From contig CBDHDN010000056.1 of NCBI GenBank assembly GCA_965261585.1, positions 7,326 to 71,325 on the forward strand: a stretch of DNA of 64,000 nucleotides, written 5' to 3'. The stretch is from CBDHDN01 sp965261585. Lineage in GTDB: Bacteria; Pseudomonadota; Alphaproteobacteria; UBA6615. The notes beneath the pieces are model-generated. The model searched no databases. It had not been told where the DNA came from and saw only the letters and a program-made list of their open reading frames with translations. Below are positions 1 through 9,272 of the stretch, piece after piece; position 1 is the first letter of the stretch; each line of letters begins with the position of its first letter. The translations under genes and the position numbers were made by a program.

Positions 1-1
1 C

Positions 2-205
2 ATCACCGACATGGTCAAGAGCCGCTGGGTCTACCGCCGACTGCGCAACTTCCGCGCCGGCATCGAGGCCGCCATCTCATGCCTCAAGCGCGCCTACGGT
101 CTGGGCCGCTGCACCTGGAAGGGGCTCGAACACTTCAAGTCCTACGTCTGGGCCGCCGTCGTCGCCCACAACCTCGCCGTGCTGGCCCGCCTCAAACCGG
201 CATAG
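2..205 (+). CDS. Transposase C-terminal fragment (ISNCY-like), cut by the window edge
   Basis: The frame is open from the first bases of the window and ends at a stop at 203-205, so this is the last ~67 codons of a longer gene. The residues RAGIEAAISCLKRAYGLGR followed by a Trp-Lys-Gly segment and VAHNLAVLARL resemble the C-terminal end of DDE transposases annotated as ISNCY family, where the Glu of RAGIEA is in the position of the last catalytic acid. Family assignment is from memory of this motif. The rest of the element lies to the left of the window; its right end is probably within 206-400, where no gene is visible. Confidence 0.6.
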   Translation: MTDMVKSRWVYRRLRNFRAGIEAAISCLKRAYGLGRCTWKGLEHFKSYVWAAVVAHNLAVLARLKPA

Positions 206-431
206 CCGCCAACCCGACACGTCCGATCCACCAGCACCGACGGCCGCCGATCCCGCCGGCCTGCCTCGATCACGCGCCGCTCGTCACCGGCACCCCGTCA
301 CTGGACTCTGGAACGCATCTACAGCCCCCGTACCCACAAAACACGTCGCTCAAACGCGCAGCCTTACACTAAATCTAGTCGTTTATGGATGGGCACTAAC
401 TAACCATGAACCCGTGGTTCGAGGCGTCGGC
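206..431. other. Intergenic stretch, probable right end of the leftmost IS
   Basis: No supportable gene. The stretch around 370-400 (TAGTCGTTTATGGATGGGCA) is AT-richer than its surroundings and looks like the outer end of the insertion sequence whose transposase ends at 205. The other terminus is outside the window, so the exact boundary cannot be set. Confidence 0.35.
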
Positions 432-1100
432 TCAGGCCGCGCGTGTCCGGGCCTTGCGCAGGCCGATGGTGCCGACATAGCGCCGCAGCAGTGCAAGGCC
501 GACCGGCCCGCTCTTCTCGGGATGGAACTGACAGCCGACGACATCGTCGTGGCGCACCATGACGGCCGCGGCCAGGCCGTTGATCGGCACGGTGGCCACG
601 ATGGCCCGGCGATCTTCGGGAAACGGCACATAGGAGTGCACGAAATAGAACATGTCGTCGGCCCCGTGCCCGGCGAGCAACGGGTCCGGCTGGACCTGGT
701 CCAACGCACGCCAACCGACATTGGGAATGCGCATGCCGCCGTCTCTGGCCGGCAGCTTGCGGATCTCGCCGCCGATCAGGCCGAGCCCGCCGCAGCGGCC
801 GAATTCATGGCTGGTGTCGAACAGCAGCTGCATGCCGAGGCAGATGCCGAGCACGGGGGTGCCGGCCGCCGCTGCCGCGCGCAGGGGGGCGACGAGTCCC
901 TTGTGGCCGAGCGCCGCCATGGCATCGGCGAAGGCGCCGACGCCGGGCAGGACGATGCCGTCGGCGTGGCGAATGGCGGCCGCGTCATCCGTCACGTCGA
1001 CCGATGCGCCGACATGGGCAAGCGCGCGGGCGATGCTGAACAGGTTGCCGCTGCCGGTGTCGACGATTGCGATCACGGGCGCGATCCCCGGGGCGGTCAT
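432..1100 (-). CDS. hisH: HisH-like glutamine amidotransferase subunit
   Basis: A 222-residue class I glutamine amidotransferase. The N-terminus reads VIAIVDTGSGNLFSI, the nucleophile elbow is GICLGMQLLFD (Cys ~86), and the His/Glu part of the triad is seen in FHPEKSG near the C-terminus. It would supply ammonia from glutamine to the HisF-like partner encoded just upstream. The ATG at 1098-1100 overlaps the hisF-like TGA by four bases (ATGA), implying translational coupling. The partner is of the HisF subtype found in surface-polysaccharide clusters, and the next gene upstream resembles a CMP-sialate synthetase, so a role in sugar amidination (WbpG/HisH2/HisF2 type) is more likely than histidine synthesis. 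No WbpG-like gene is visible here. Confidence 0.85.
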   Translation of the reverse strand: MTAPGIAPVIAIVDTGSGNLFSIARALAHVGASVDVTDDAAAIRHADGIVLPGVGAFADAMAALGHKGLVAPLRAAAAAGTPVLGICLGMQLLFDTSHEFGRCGGLGLIGGEIRKLPARDGGMRIPNVGWRALDQVQPDPLLAGHGADDMFYFVHSYVPFPEDRRAIVATVPINGLAAAVMVRHDDVVGCQFHPEKSGPVGLALLRRYVGTIGLRKARTRAA

Positions 1101-1897
1101 CGGCGCACCGCAAAGCCGGCGTCGTGGATCGACTGCTTGAGGCAGGGCACCGTCACCTCGTCGTAGTGGAACACGCTGGCGCAGGCGATGGCGTCGGCGC
1201 AGCCGCGTCTCAGCACGTCCTGCACGTGCGCCGTGACGCCGGCCCCGCCCGACGCGATGACGGGTATCTGCACGCGATCGTGGATTGCCGCCAGCAGGTC
1301 GAGGTCGAAGCCCTTGCGCGTCCCCTCGCGATCGACCGACGTCACGAGGATCTCGCCGGCGCCCAGACGCTCGGCCTCGCCCGCCCAAGCCACCGCGTCG
1401 ACGCCGGTGGTCTCGCGGCCATTGTCGGTGAGCGCCTCCCACTCGTCCGGTCCGCGGTGCTTCGCCTCGATGGATACGACGATGCACTGGCTGCCGAATG
1501 TGCGAGCGGCCGCGGTCAGCAACGCGGGTGCGGCGATCGCCGCGGTGTTGATGGCGACCTTGTCGGCGCCCTGGCGCAGGGCTTCGCGGATGTCGTCGAC
1601 GCTGCGCAGGCCGCCGCCGACCGTCAGCGGCACGAACGTCTCCGCGGCCGCCTCGGCCACGATCGACAGGATGTTGTTGCGGCCATAAAGCGAGGCGACG
1701 ATGTCCATGTAGATGATCTCGTCGATGCCGGCGTCGTAGTAGCGGCGCGCCAGCGTCCGCGGGTTGCCGACGACGCGCAGACCCTCAAGCCGCACGCCCT
1801 TGACGACATTCGGGCCCTTGATGTCGAGCCGGCTGATCAGGCGCAATGGCGGCCGATCGGCCGCGCAACCCGCCACCGCGGCGCTGCACCGACGCAT
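1097..1897 (-). CDS. hisF: HisF-like cyclase subunit (polysaccharide-type)
   Basis: A (beta/alpha)8-barrel protein of the imidazole-glycerol-phosphate-synthase cyclase family. The N-terminus LRLISRLDIKGPNVVKG, then YMDIVASLYGR, VPLTVGGGLRS and PVIASGGAG mark the phosphate-binding loops. LDIKGPNVVKG and VVSIEAKH are the variants seen in HisF2/WbuZ-type proteins of LPS clusters, rather than the CLDVxxGRVVKG of histidine biosynthesis. The drawn ATG (1897) adds about 20 residues before the barrel; an in-frame GTG near 1873 is an equally good start. It ends in an ATGA overlap with hisH. It lies 24 bp downstream of the broken NeuA-like gene, suggesting a former three-gene operon. Confidence 0.8.
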   Translation of the reverse strand: MRRCSAAVAGCAADRPPLRLISRLDIKGPNVVKGVRLEGLRVVGNPRTLARRYYDAGIDEIIYMDIVASLYGRNNILSIVAEAAAETFVPLTVGGGLRSVDDIREALRQGADKVAINTAAIAAPALLTAAARTFGSQCIVVSIEAKHRGPDEWEALTDNGRETTGVDAVAWAGEAERLGAGEILVTSVDREGTRKGFDLDLLAAIHDRVQIPVIASGGAGVTAHVQDVLRRGCADAIACASVFHYDEVTVPCLKQSIHDAGFAVRR

Positions 1898-1921
1898 CGC
1901 GTTCGGTGTCTACGGCGGGGA

Positions 1922-2657
1922 TCATGCCACTATCGTGGCGCGGCCGGCATCGGCCGGTGCGACCGGCGCGGCGGGTGCGGCGCCGTGTTCGGCCAGCGCA
2001 TTGGCGATGACCAAGTCCAGCTCGCCATCGACGTCGATGGAGCGCTCGCATGGCATCAGATAGGCAACCGTCTCCGGCGTCAGGAAACCGGTCTGCACCG
2101 CGAGCCACGGGCAGCGCGCCACGTAGACCGCGCCATTGATGGCCACGGCAGGATCATGGGTGCGCCGGTTGCGGGTCCGGCAACACCGGCCGCAACAGCC
2201 CGCGGGCGTCACGGTAGAGCGCCGTATGGGGCGGATTTACGCACGCCGTCACGGCAACGCATGCCGGCGCGTCGAGCGTCACGCAGTGGCCGACGGCGCC
2301 GTCGATGTCGGCCGGCGTGCGCAGCGGCGAGGTCGGCTGCAGCAGCACGATCAGGTCATAGCGCTCGGGCAGGGCGGCCAGCGCGTGGTGGACCACGGCC
2401 ATGGAGTCGGTCGCGTCGGCCGCCAGGTCGGGCGGCCGCACGAACGGCACCTCGCAGCCGGCGGCGAGGGCCGCGGCGATGATCTCCGCATCCTCGCTCG
2501 AGAGAATGACGCGGTCCACCGTGGCCGCCGCGTGGGCCGCCGCGATCGCGCGGGCCAGCAGCGAACGGCCCGCGACCGCACGCAAGTTCTTGCGCGCCAG
2601 CCGCTTCGAGCCGCCGGGCGCGGTGATGAGGGCAAGCACCGAAAGGCCGTCGATCAT
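1922..2657 (-). pseudogene. CMP-N-acetylneuraminate synthetase-like gene, frameshifted
   Basis: The 5' part (2154-2657) encodes a nucleotidyltransferase fold: [39 protein letters not shown]. That frame stops at 2154-2156. The missing C-terminal part, with AINGAVYVA, LMPCERSIDVDGELDL and so on, continues in another frame down to a stop at 1922. The two halves abut at about 2150-2165, and one added base in or near PDPQPAHP would explain the break. In motif I the usual Arg of ARGGSK is Pro (APGGSK), a second sign of decay. Such enzymes activate sialic, legionaminic or pseudaminic acids with CTP for cell-surface glycans. Either decay or a base-call error plus a real substitution is possible. Confidence 0.7.
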
Positions 2658-2785
2658 GGGCCGACCAGCATCCGAGAGTTAACACTGGGCCAAATGTCAT
2701 CGGTGGTTATGATAAACAAAGTCTGAACGGCCGGGCTCCCCTCCGGCCGCGATCACTCCAGTTAGCAACGAGAAAACAAGGGCTT

Positions 2786-5700
2786 ATGGACAATCATTGG
2801 CAAATCTGGGTTGACCGGGGCGGCACGTTTACCGATCTGGTGGCGCGGCGGCCCGACGGGGCGCTGGTGACCCACAAGCTGCTGTCGGAGAACCCGGAGC
2901 AATATGCCGACGCGACGCTACAGGGTATTCGCGAGCTGCTCGGTCTGGCCGACGGCGAGGCGATCCCCGCGGCCAAGATCGAGGCCGTCAAGATGGGCAC
3001 GACCGTCGCCACGAACGCGCTGTTGGAGCGCACGGGCGAGCGCACGGCGCTGGCGATCACGCGCGGCTTTCGCGACGCGCTGAGGATCGCCTATCAGGCG
3101 CGGCCGCGCCTGTTCGACCGCCACATCGTGATGCCGGAGCTCTTGTATTCCGCCGTCGTCGAGGTCGACGAGCGCATCACCGCCGGCGGCGACGTGCTGA
3201 CCACGCCGGACCTGGACGCCGTACGGACCCAGCTCCAGGCCCTGTTCGACCAGGGTTTCCGCGCCATCGCCGTGGCGTTCATGCACGGCTACCGCTACCC
3301 CGCCCATGAACAGACGGTGGCGACACTGGCGCGCGCGGTCGGGTTCACCCAGGTCTCGGCCAGCCATGCCGTCAGCCCGCTGATCAAGCTGGTCGGCCGT
3401 GGCGACACCACCGTCGTCGACGCCTACCTGTCGCCGATCCTGCGCCGCTATGTCGACGGCCTCGCCGCCGCGCTGGGCGGCGTCAATTTGATGTTCATGC
3501 AGTCGAACGGCGGCCTCACCGACGCCCACCGCTTCCAGGGCAAGGACGCGATCCTGTCCGGTCCCGCCGGCGGTATCGTCGGCGCGGCCCAGACGGCGGC
3601 GGCGGCCGGGTTCGAGCACATCATCACGTTCGACATGGGCGGCACCTCGACCGACGTCGCCCATTTTGACGGCACGTACGAGCGCGCGTTCGAGACCCTG
3701 GTCGCCGGCGTGCGCATGCGGGCGCCGATGATGCTGATCCACACCGTCGCCGCCGGCGGCGGCTCGATGTGCACCTTAGACGGCGCGCGCTACCGCGTCG
3801 GCCCAGCCTCGGCCGGCGCCAATCCGGGGCCGGCCTGCTATCGCCGCGGCGGGCCGCTCACCGTCACCGACTGCAACGTCATGCTGGGCAAGCTGCAGCC
3901 GCGCTTTTTCCCGCACGTGTTCGGGCCCGGCCAGGACCAGCCCCTGGACGCCGCTGTGGTGGCGGAGACGTTCGCCGCGCTGGCCACCGACATCAAACGG
4001 GCGACCGGCGACGACCGCACCGCGGCCGCCGTCGCCGACGGCTTCCTGCGGATCGCCGTGGAGAACATGGCCAACGCGATCAAGAAGATCTCGGTCCAGC
4101 GCGGCTACGACGTCACGCGCTACACCCTGTGCTGCTTCGGCGGCGCCGGCGGCCAGCACGCCTGCCTGGTGGCCGACGTGCTGGGCATGACGCGGGTGTT
4201 CATCCACCGCTTCGCCGGCGTCTTGTCGGCCTATGGCATGGGCCTCGCGGACGTGCGGGTGCTCAAGGAGCAGTCGGTCGAGGCGCGGCTCGAGCCGGCG
4301 GCCATGGCGGCGCTGACCGAGACCCTGGACGCGCTCGCTGCCCAGGGCGCCGCGGCGCTGGCCGAACAGGGCTTAGCCGCCGACAGCGTCGCCGTGCTGA
4401 AGCGCGTGCACCTGAAGTACGAGGGCACGGACACGCCGACGCCCATCGACTTCGGCACCGAGGCCGAGATGGTCGCGGCGTTCGAGGCCGCCTATCGCGC
4501 CCGCTACGGCTTCACGATGCCGGAGAAGGCGCTGGTCGTCGACGCCGCGGCGATCGAGGCGGTGGGCGCGACCCAGGACGCGGCCGCGGAAGCGGCCGTT
4601 CGCCCGCGCCCACCCGGCACAGCGGTCACGCCGCTCGCCACCGTCACCGCGCACATGGCCGGCGCCGCCCACGCGACGCCGGTCTACGACCGCGAGGCGC
4701 TGTACCCAGGCGACGCCGTCGACGGCCCGGCGATCATCCGCGAGGCGGTGGCGACGACGGTGGTCGAGCCCGGTTGGCGGGCCGCTATCACCGACCTCGG
4801 CCAGCTCGTGCTGACCCGCGTCGTCGCCCTGCCGGCGCGCTACGCCATCGGCACCGACAGCGACCCCGTGATGCTCGAGGTGTTCAACAACCTCTACATG
4901 TCGATCGCCGAGCAAATGGGTTTCACGCTGCAGAACACCGCGTATTCCGTGAACATCAAGGAGCGCCTGGACTTCTCCTGCGCCGTGTTCGACGCCGCCG
5001 GCAACCTGATCGCCAACGCGCCGCACATGCCGGTCCATCTCGGCTCGATGAGCGAAAGCGTGCGCGTCGTCATCCGCGACAACGCGGGCGCCATGCGGCC
5101 CGGCGACGTCTACGTGCTGAACGCGCCCTACAATGGCGGCACCCACCTGCCCGACGTGACCGTCATCACGCCGGTGTTCGACGAGGCCGGCCCGGAAGAC
5201 GCTAGCGCCCCCGGCGGCGGCGAGGTGCTGTTCTACGTCGGCAGCCGCGGCCACCACGCCGACATCGGCGGCGTCACGCCGGGCTCGATGCCGGCCAACA
5301 GCCGCACGGTCGAGGAGGAGGGCGTCCTCATCGACAACTTCAAGCTGGTCGCCGGCGGCCGCTTCCGCGAGGATGCGCTGCGCGAACTGCTGGCCTCGGG
5401 CACGTATCCCGTGCGCAACCCCGACCAGAACGTCGCCGATTTACGCGCCCAGATCGCTGCCAACGAGAAGGGCGTGCGCGAGCTCCGCCGCATGGTCGAG
5501 CAGTTCTCCCTGGCCACGGTCCAGGCCTACATGCGCCACGTGTGCGACAACGCCGAGGAATCCGTGCGCCGGGTCATCGACGTACTGAAGGACGGCGCCT
5601 TCACCTATCCCCTCGACGGCGGCGGCGCGGTTACGGTTGCGATCACGATCGACCACGCGGCGCGCCGCGCCCGCGTCGATTTCACCGGCACCAGCCCCCA

Positions 5701-6415
5701 GCTCGCGACGAATTTCAACGCCCCCAGCGCCGTCGCCCGCGCCGCCGTACTCTACGTCTTCCGCACCCTGGTCGACGACGAGATCCCGATGAACGAGGGC
5801 TGCCTGAAGCCGATCGAGATCGTCGTCCCCGCCGGTTCCATGCTGGCGCCGGTCTATCCGGCCGCCGTCGTCGCCGGTAATGTGGAGACCTGCCAGGTCA
5901 TCGTCGATGCCCTCTACGGTGCGCTCGGCGTCATGGCCGCGGCCCAGGGCACGATGAACAACGTCACGTTTGGCAACGCCCATTATCAGTATTACGAGAC
6001 GATCTGCGGCGGCGCCGGCGCCGGCCCCGACTTCGACGGCACGTCGGCCGTGCACACCCACATGACGAACAGCCGCCTGACCGACCCCGAGGTCCTGGAG
6101 TGGCGCTTCCCGGTCCTGTTGGAGAGCTTCGCCATCCGCGCCGGCTCGGGCGGTGCCGGCCGCAGGCGCGGCGGCGACGGCGTCACCCGCCGCATCCGCT
6201 TCCTCGAGCCCATGGACGTCGTCATCCTGGCCAACCACCGCCGCGTGCCCCCCTACGGCGCCGCCGGCGGCGCCCCCGGTGCGTGCGGCCGCAACTGGGT
6301 CGAACGCACCGACGGCACGGCTGTCGAGATGACCGGCACCGACCAGGCCGCGGTCGGCCCGGGCGACGTGTTCGTCATCGAGACGCCGGGGGGTGGCGGG
6401 TTTGGGGCGGCGTGA
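2786..6415 (+). CDS. 5-oxoprolinase / hydantoinase HyuA-HyuB fusion
   Basis: A 1209-residue protein of the ATP-dependent 5-oxoprolinase family, which opens 5-oxoproline to glutamate in the glutathione cycle. The HyuA half (about residues 1-680) has [12 protein letters not shown] at the start and the phosphate-binding [11 protein letters not shown] at ~283. The HyuB half begins near residue 692 ([17 protein letters not shown]) and ends with a Gly-rich ETPGGGGFG tail. The length matches full-length bacterial OPLAH-like fusions. The ATG at 2786 is preceded by only a weak purine stretch. The gene stands alone and diverges from the sugar cluster. Substrate (oxoproline versus another cyclic amide) cannot be settled from sequence. 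A short copy of part of the HyuB region recurs at about 9196-9253. Confidence 0.88.
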   Translation: MDNHWQIWVDRGGTFTDLVARRPDGALVTHKLLSENPEQYADATLQGIRELLGLADGEAIPAAKIEAVKMGTTVATNALLERTGERTALAITRGFRDALRIAYQARPRLFDRHIVMPELLYSAVVEVDERITAGGDVLTTPDLDAVRTQLQALFDQGFRAIAVAFMHGYRYPAHEQTVATLARAVGFTQVSASHAVSPLIKLVGRGDTTVVDAYLSPILRRYVDGLAAALGGVNLMFMQSNGGLTDAHRFQGKDAILSGPAGGIVGAAQTAAAAGFEHIITFDMGGTSTDVAHFDGTYERAFETLVAGVRMRAPMMLIHTVAAGGGSMCTLDGARYRVGPASAGANPGPACYRRGGPLTVTDCNVMLGKLQPRFFPHVFGPGQDQPLDAAVVAETFAALATDIKRATGDDRTAAAVADGFLRIAVENMANAIKKISVQRGYDVTRYTLCCFGGAGGQHACLVADVLGMTRVFIHRFAGVLSAYGMGLADVRVLKEQSVEARLEPAAMAALTETLDALAAQGAAALAEQGLAADSVAVLKRVHLKYEGTDTPTPIDFGTEAEMVAAFEAAYRARYGFTMPEKALVVDAAAIEAVGATQDAAAEAAVRPRPPGTAVTPLATVTAHMAGAAHATPVYDREALYPGDAVDGPAIIREAVATTVVEPGWRAAITDLGQLVLTRVVALPARYAIGTDSDPVMLEVFNNLYMSIAEQMGFTLQNTAYSVNIKERLDFSCAVFDAAGNLIANAPHMPVHLGSMSESVRVVIRDNAGAMRPGDVYVLNAPYNGGTHLPDVTVITPVFDEAGPEDASAPGGGEVLFYVGSRGHHADIGGVTPGSMPANSRTVEEEGVLIDNFKLVAGGRFREDALRELLASGTYPVRNPDQNVADLRAQIAANEKGVRELRRMVEQFSLATVQAYMRHVCDNAEESVRRVIDVLKDGAFTYPLDGGGAVTVAITIDHAARRARVDFTGTSPQLATNFNAPSAVARAAVLYVFRTLVDDEIPMNEGCLKPIEIVVPAGSMLAPVYPAAVVAGNVETCQVIVDALYGALGVMAAAQGTMNNVTFGNAHYQYYETICGGAGAGPDFDGTSAVHTHMTNSRLTDPEVLEWRFPVLLESFAIRAGSGGAGRRRGGDGVTRRIRFLEPMDVVILANHRRVPPYGAAGGAPGACGRNWVERTDGTAVEMTGTDQAAVGPGDVFVIETPGGGGFGAA

Positions 6416-6556
6416 GAGCGGCGTTGACGAGGGTTCGACGACTACTTTGCAGCAGGCAGGTAATAGCGCATCACCGGCGGCGGCGGCGCGGCTGGCGCGG
6501 CGCGGTCCGGCATGCTGTAATCCGCGGCGCCGCAAGCCCGAAACGGACGCTCAGCC

Positions 6557-7591
6557 ATGACCAAGCCGGTGCGCGTGATCCAGGTCGGTCTCGGCCCCTG
6601 GGGCCTCGACTGGGCGCGCCGCATCGTGCCGTCGGTGCCCGGCGTCGAGGCGGTCGCCTGGGTCGACCCGGCGGCCGACGCGCGCGCCGCGGCGGTCGCC
6701 GAGGCGAAGGCGCCGGCCGGGTGCTGCTTCGCCTCGTTGGCGGACGCCTTGGGCGCGGTCGAGGCCGAGGCGCTGCTCTGCACCGCCGCGCTGGCCGGCC
6801 ACCGGCCGGTCATCGAAGACGGCCTGACGCGCGGCCTGCATGTGCTGACCGAAAAGCCTTTCGCGGAGAGCGCCGCGGTGGCGCAGCAGCTCGCCGACGC
6901 CGCGGCGGGCGCCGGCAGGATCCTGCACGTCAGCCAGAACTACCGCAGCTATCCGGCGACGCGGAAGGCGCGCGAACTGATCGCGACGGGCCGGCTCGGC
7001 GACGTCGTCGCCGTCGACATCGACTTCCACAAATACGTGCCGGACCATCCCTACCGGGCGTTCACGAACGCGCTTCTGGTGGACATGCTGATCCACCATT
7101 TTGACCTGATCCGCTTCCTGCTCGGCGAGGAGCCGGCGGAAGTCGTCGCATGGACCTGGAACCCGCCGGGCAGCACGTTCCGCGACGACGCGTCCATGGC
7201 GGCGCTGATCCGCATGACCGGCGGCGCCGTCGTCACCTTGCGCGGCACGTGGCTGTCGCGCGACGCGCCGACGAACTGGGCCGGCAACTGGCGCCTCCAA
7301 TGCGCCGACGGCCACGTGGGGTTTACCTCGCGGAGCGGTGGCGGCAGCGGCGATACGTCGGGCGACCGGATGGTGCTGCGGCCGCTCGGCGGCGCCGAGC
7401 AAGACGTGCCGCTCGATCCGCTGCCGCTGTTCGGCCGCGCCGGCCTCCTGGACGCGTTTGCCCGGACCGTGCGCGGCGAAACGCCGCCGGCCTGGGCCAC
7501 CACGGGCACGGATAATCTCGGCACCCTGCGGCTCATGGAGGCGACGATCCGCTCGGCCGCCAACGGCGGCGCAGCGACGCCCGTGGGCTAG
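6557..7591 (+). CDS. Gfo/Idh/MocA-family NAD(P)-dependent oxidoreductase
   Basis: A 344-residue protein. The Rossmann fold opens with VIQVGLGPWG (GxGxxG), the family motif EKPF is at residues 99-102, and the C-terminal alpha/beta domain carries DMLIHHFDLIRFLLG with the usual His near residue 178. Members oxidise or reduce sugars, inositols and related polyols; the substrate is not predictable here. It lies 141 bp downstream of the oxoprolinase gene on the same strand. The TAG stop (7589-7591) is part of the CTAG target duplicated by the IS1380 insertion that begins at 7592, so the insertion left the coding sequence intact. Confidence 0.85.
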   Translation: MTKPVRVIQVGLGPWGLDWARRIVPSVPGVEAVAWVDPAADARAAAVAEAKAPAGCCFASLADALGAVEAEALLCTAALAGHRPVIEDGLTRGLHVLTEKPFAESAAVAQQLADAAAGAGRILHVSQNYRSYPATRKARELIATGRLGDVVAVDIDFHKYVPDHPYRAFTNALLVDMLIHHFDLIRFLLGEEPAEVVAWTWNPPGSTFRDDASMAALIRMTGGAVVTLRGTWLSRDAPTNWAGNWRLQCADGHVGFTSRSGGGSGDTSGDRMVLRPLGGAEQDVPLDPLPLFGRAGLLDAFARTVRGETPPAWATTGTDNLGTLRLMEATIRSAANGGAATPVG

Positions 7592-9159
7592 CCTGGAAGA
7601 TTCACGAAAGGCACCGCCGAACTCCCAATATGCGTTATGATTCAATTGCCTAGATCGGATCAAACGCAGGAGCCCGGCGGTGACGAATTGTACCCCTGAG
7701 ACGGTGCTGTTTCCAGTCTGCCGCAAGCGGCGGATCGAGGCGGCGTTTGACGGCGGCGATGTGACGAGCAACGGCGGCGTGCTGCTGTTACGCCAGGCGG
7801 ACCGGCGGTTGGGTCTGACGGCGGCGGTGGCGCGTCGGCTCGGCGACAGGCGCCAGCGCGGCAAGGTCAGGCATCGCTTCGTCGACATGCTGCGCCAGCG
7901 GGTGTTCGCGATCGCGCTGGGCTATGAGGATCTGAACGATCACACCGAGCTGCGCCACGATGTGGCGGTGCAGACGGCGACGGGGCAGGACCGGGCGCTG
8001 GCCAGCGCGCCGACGCTGTGCCGCTTCGAGAACCAGGCCGAGGCGAGCTGGGCGTGGGCGATCCACGAGGTCCTGGCGGATGCCTTCATCGCCGCGCATG
8101 GTGATCCGCCAGCCGAGATCGTGCTCGACTTCGATGCCACGGACGACCCGGTTCACGGCCATCAAGAAGGCCGGTTCTTCCATGGCTACTACGACCACTA
8201 CTGCTTCCTGCCGCTTTACGTGTTCGCCGGCGATCATCTGCTGGCGGCCTACCTGCGACGCTCGGACATCGACCCGGCGAAGCATGCCGGTGCAGTGCTG
8301 AAGCTGCTGGTGCGGCGGCTGCGCCTGGCCTGGCCCGCCGTGCGCATCATCGTGCGGGCGGACTCCGGCTTCTGCCGCTGGCGCATGCTGTCGTGGTGCG
8401 AGCGTCACGGCGTCGACTACATCATCGGCCTGGCCAGGAACAAGCGGCTGGAGGCGCTGGCGGCGCCCGTGATGGCCCAGGCGCGCGCACTGTTCGCCAC
8501 GACCGGCGACAAGCAACGGCACTTCGCCGAACTCCGCTATGGCGCCGGGACGTGGAACCGCGAGCGGCGCGTCATCGCGCGCCTCGAACACACCGCCCGC
8601 GGCGCCAACCCGCGCTTCGTGGTGACCAGCCTCGCCGGTGACGGCATGGCGCTCTACGACATGCTCTACCAGTTCGAGCTGTTCTCTGACCGCACCTCGG
8701 CCCATCGCTGGTGGCCGAACCAGTTTCGCCTGCTCCTGGCCAGTCTCGCCTACGTGCTGATGACGGCGATCCGGCGCTTCGGCCTCGCCGGCACCGAGGC
8801 CGCCCGCGCCCAGGTCGGCACGATCCGCCTGCGCTTGCTCAAGATCGGCGCCGTCGTCATCCGCAACACCCGTCGGGTCCGCTTCCTGCTCTCCTCGGCC
8901 TGTCCCGATCAGGCCCTGTTCACACTGGTCGCCACCAGGCTCGAACCAGGATAGCGGCCGCCCCTTCGGTCCCTTACACGATCCCAATGCCGTGCCGCGG
9001 CAACCAGTAAACGCGACCGCTCGCCGCCACCGAACACCGTAATGCTTCGCTCCTGCACCGCGGCCATGAACCCCGGTCAAAACCCGTCCCAATTCGCCTC
9101 ATTCGAGACAGATGACCGGCCCAACAGGACACAATCATTCGCATCATGAAATATCCGGG
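7592..9159 (+). mobile_element. IS1380-family element, copy 1 (1568 bp)
   Basis: Terminal repeats are imperfect: the left end CCTGGAAGATTCACGA corresponds to the reverse complement of the right end, CCCGGATATTTCATGA. The element is flanked by CTAG on both sides (7588-7591 and 9160-9163), a 4-bp target duplication typical of IS1380. Copy 2 at 41971-43622 has the same target, and its termini (CCCGGATTTCTCACA) are related. The single transposase gene lacks the block carrying the third catalytic acid, so this copy is probably unable to move by itself. Confidence 0.85.
7680..8954 (+). CDS. IS1380-family transposase with internal deletion (likely inactive)
   Basis: 424 residues, starting at a GTG preceded by AGGAG. 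The N-terminal DGGDVTSNGGVLLL motif, the first catalytic Asp region (EIVLDFDATDDPVHG) and the second (IIVRADSGFCRW) are present. Where copy 2 reads LYEKVY, a 13-residue block containing GDMENRIKE, then QADLFADRTSA, this protein reads LYDMLYQFELFSDRTSA. About 39 bases are therefore missing in frame, and with them the glutamate expected to complete the DDE triad. The remaining C-terminus (HRWWPNQFRLLLASLAYVL) is normal. Frame is otherwise intact. Confidence 0.85.
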   Translation: MTNCTPETVLFPVCRKRRIEAAFDGGDVTSNGGVLLLRQADRRLGLTAAVARRLGDRRQRGKVRHRFVDMLRQRVFAIALGYEDLNDHTELRHDVAVQTATGQDRALASAPTLCRFENQAEASWAWAIHEVLADAFIAAHGDPPAEIVLDFDATDDPVHGHQEGRFFHGYYDHYCFLPLYVFAGDHLLAAYLRRSDIDPAKHAGAVLKLLVRRLRLAWPAVRIIVRADSGFCRWRMLSWCERHGVDYIIGLARNKRLEALAAPVMAQARALFATTGDKQRHFAELRYGAGTWNRERRVIARLEHTARGANPRFVVTSLAGDGMALYDMLYQFELFSDRTSAHRWWPNQFRLLLASLAYVLMTAIRRFGLAGTEAARAQVGTIRLRLLKIGAVVIRNTRRVRFLLSSACPDQALFTLVATRLEPG

Positions 9160-9189
9160 CTAGGCCGAGTTTCTCCGTCGGTCCGAACG

Positions 9190-9253
9190 GCCGCGCCGAC
9201 GCCGGCCCCGACTTCGACGGCACATCGGCCGTGCACACCCACATGACGAACAG
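9190..9253 (+). repeat. Duplicated fragment of the 5-oxoprolinase HyuB region
   Basis: This stretch is almost identical to about 6014-6071 inside the oxoprolinase gene and encodes the same residues, [18 protein letters not shown], with one base difference in the core (ACATCGG versus ACGTCGG). The similarity stops abruptly after ACGAACAGC. It sits just right of IS1380 copy 1, between it and the PhyH-like gene. It may be the last relic of a second oxoprolinase gene or a small duplicated segment. No open gene remains around it. Confidence 0.75.
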
Positions 9254-9272
9254 CGACGATTCGCCCGATCAG

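Noticed and set aside
5441..6535. Long open frame opposite the 3' part of the oxoprolinase gene
   Set aside because: Compositionally a shadow frame (Arg/Ala/Gly/Asp/His) without domains. The same holds for the other long antisense frames, such as 7788-9092 and 54138-55055.
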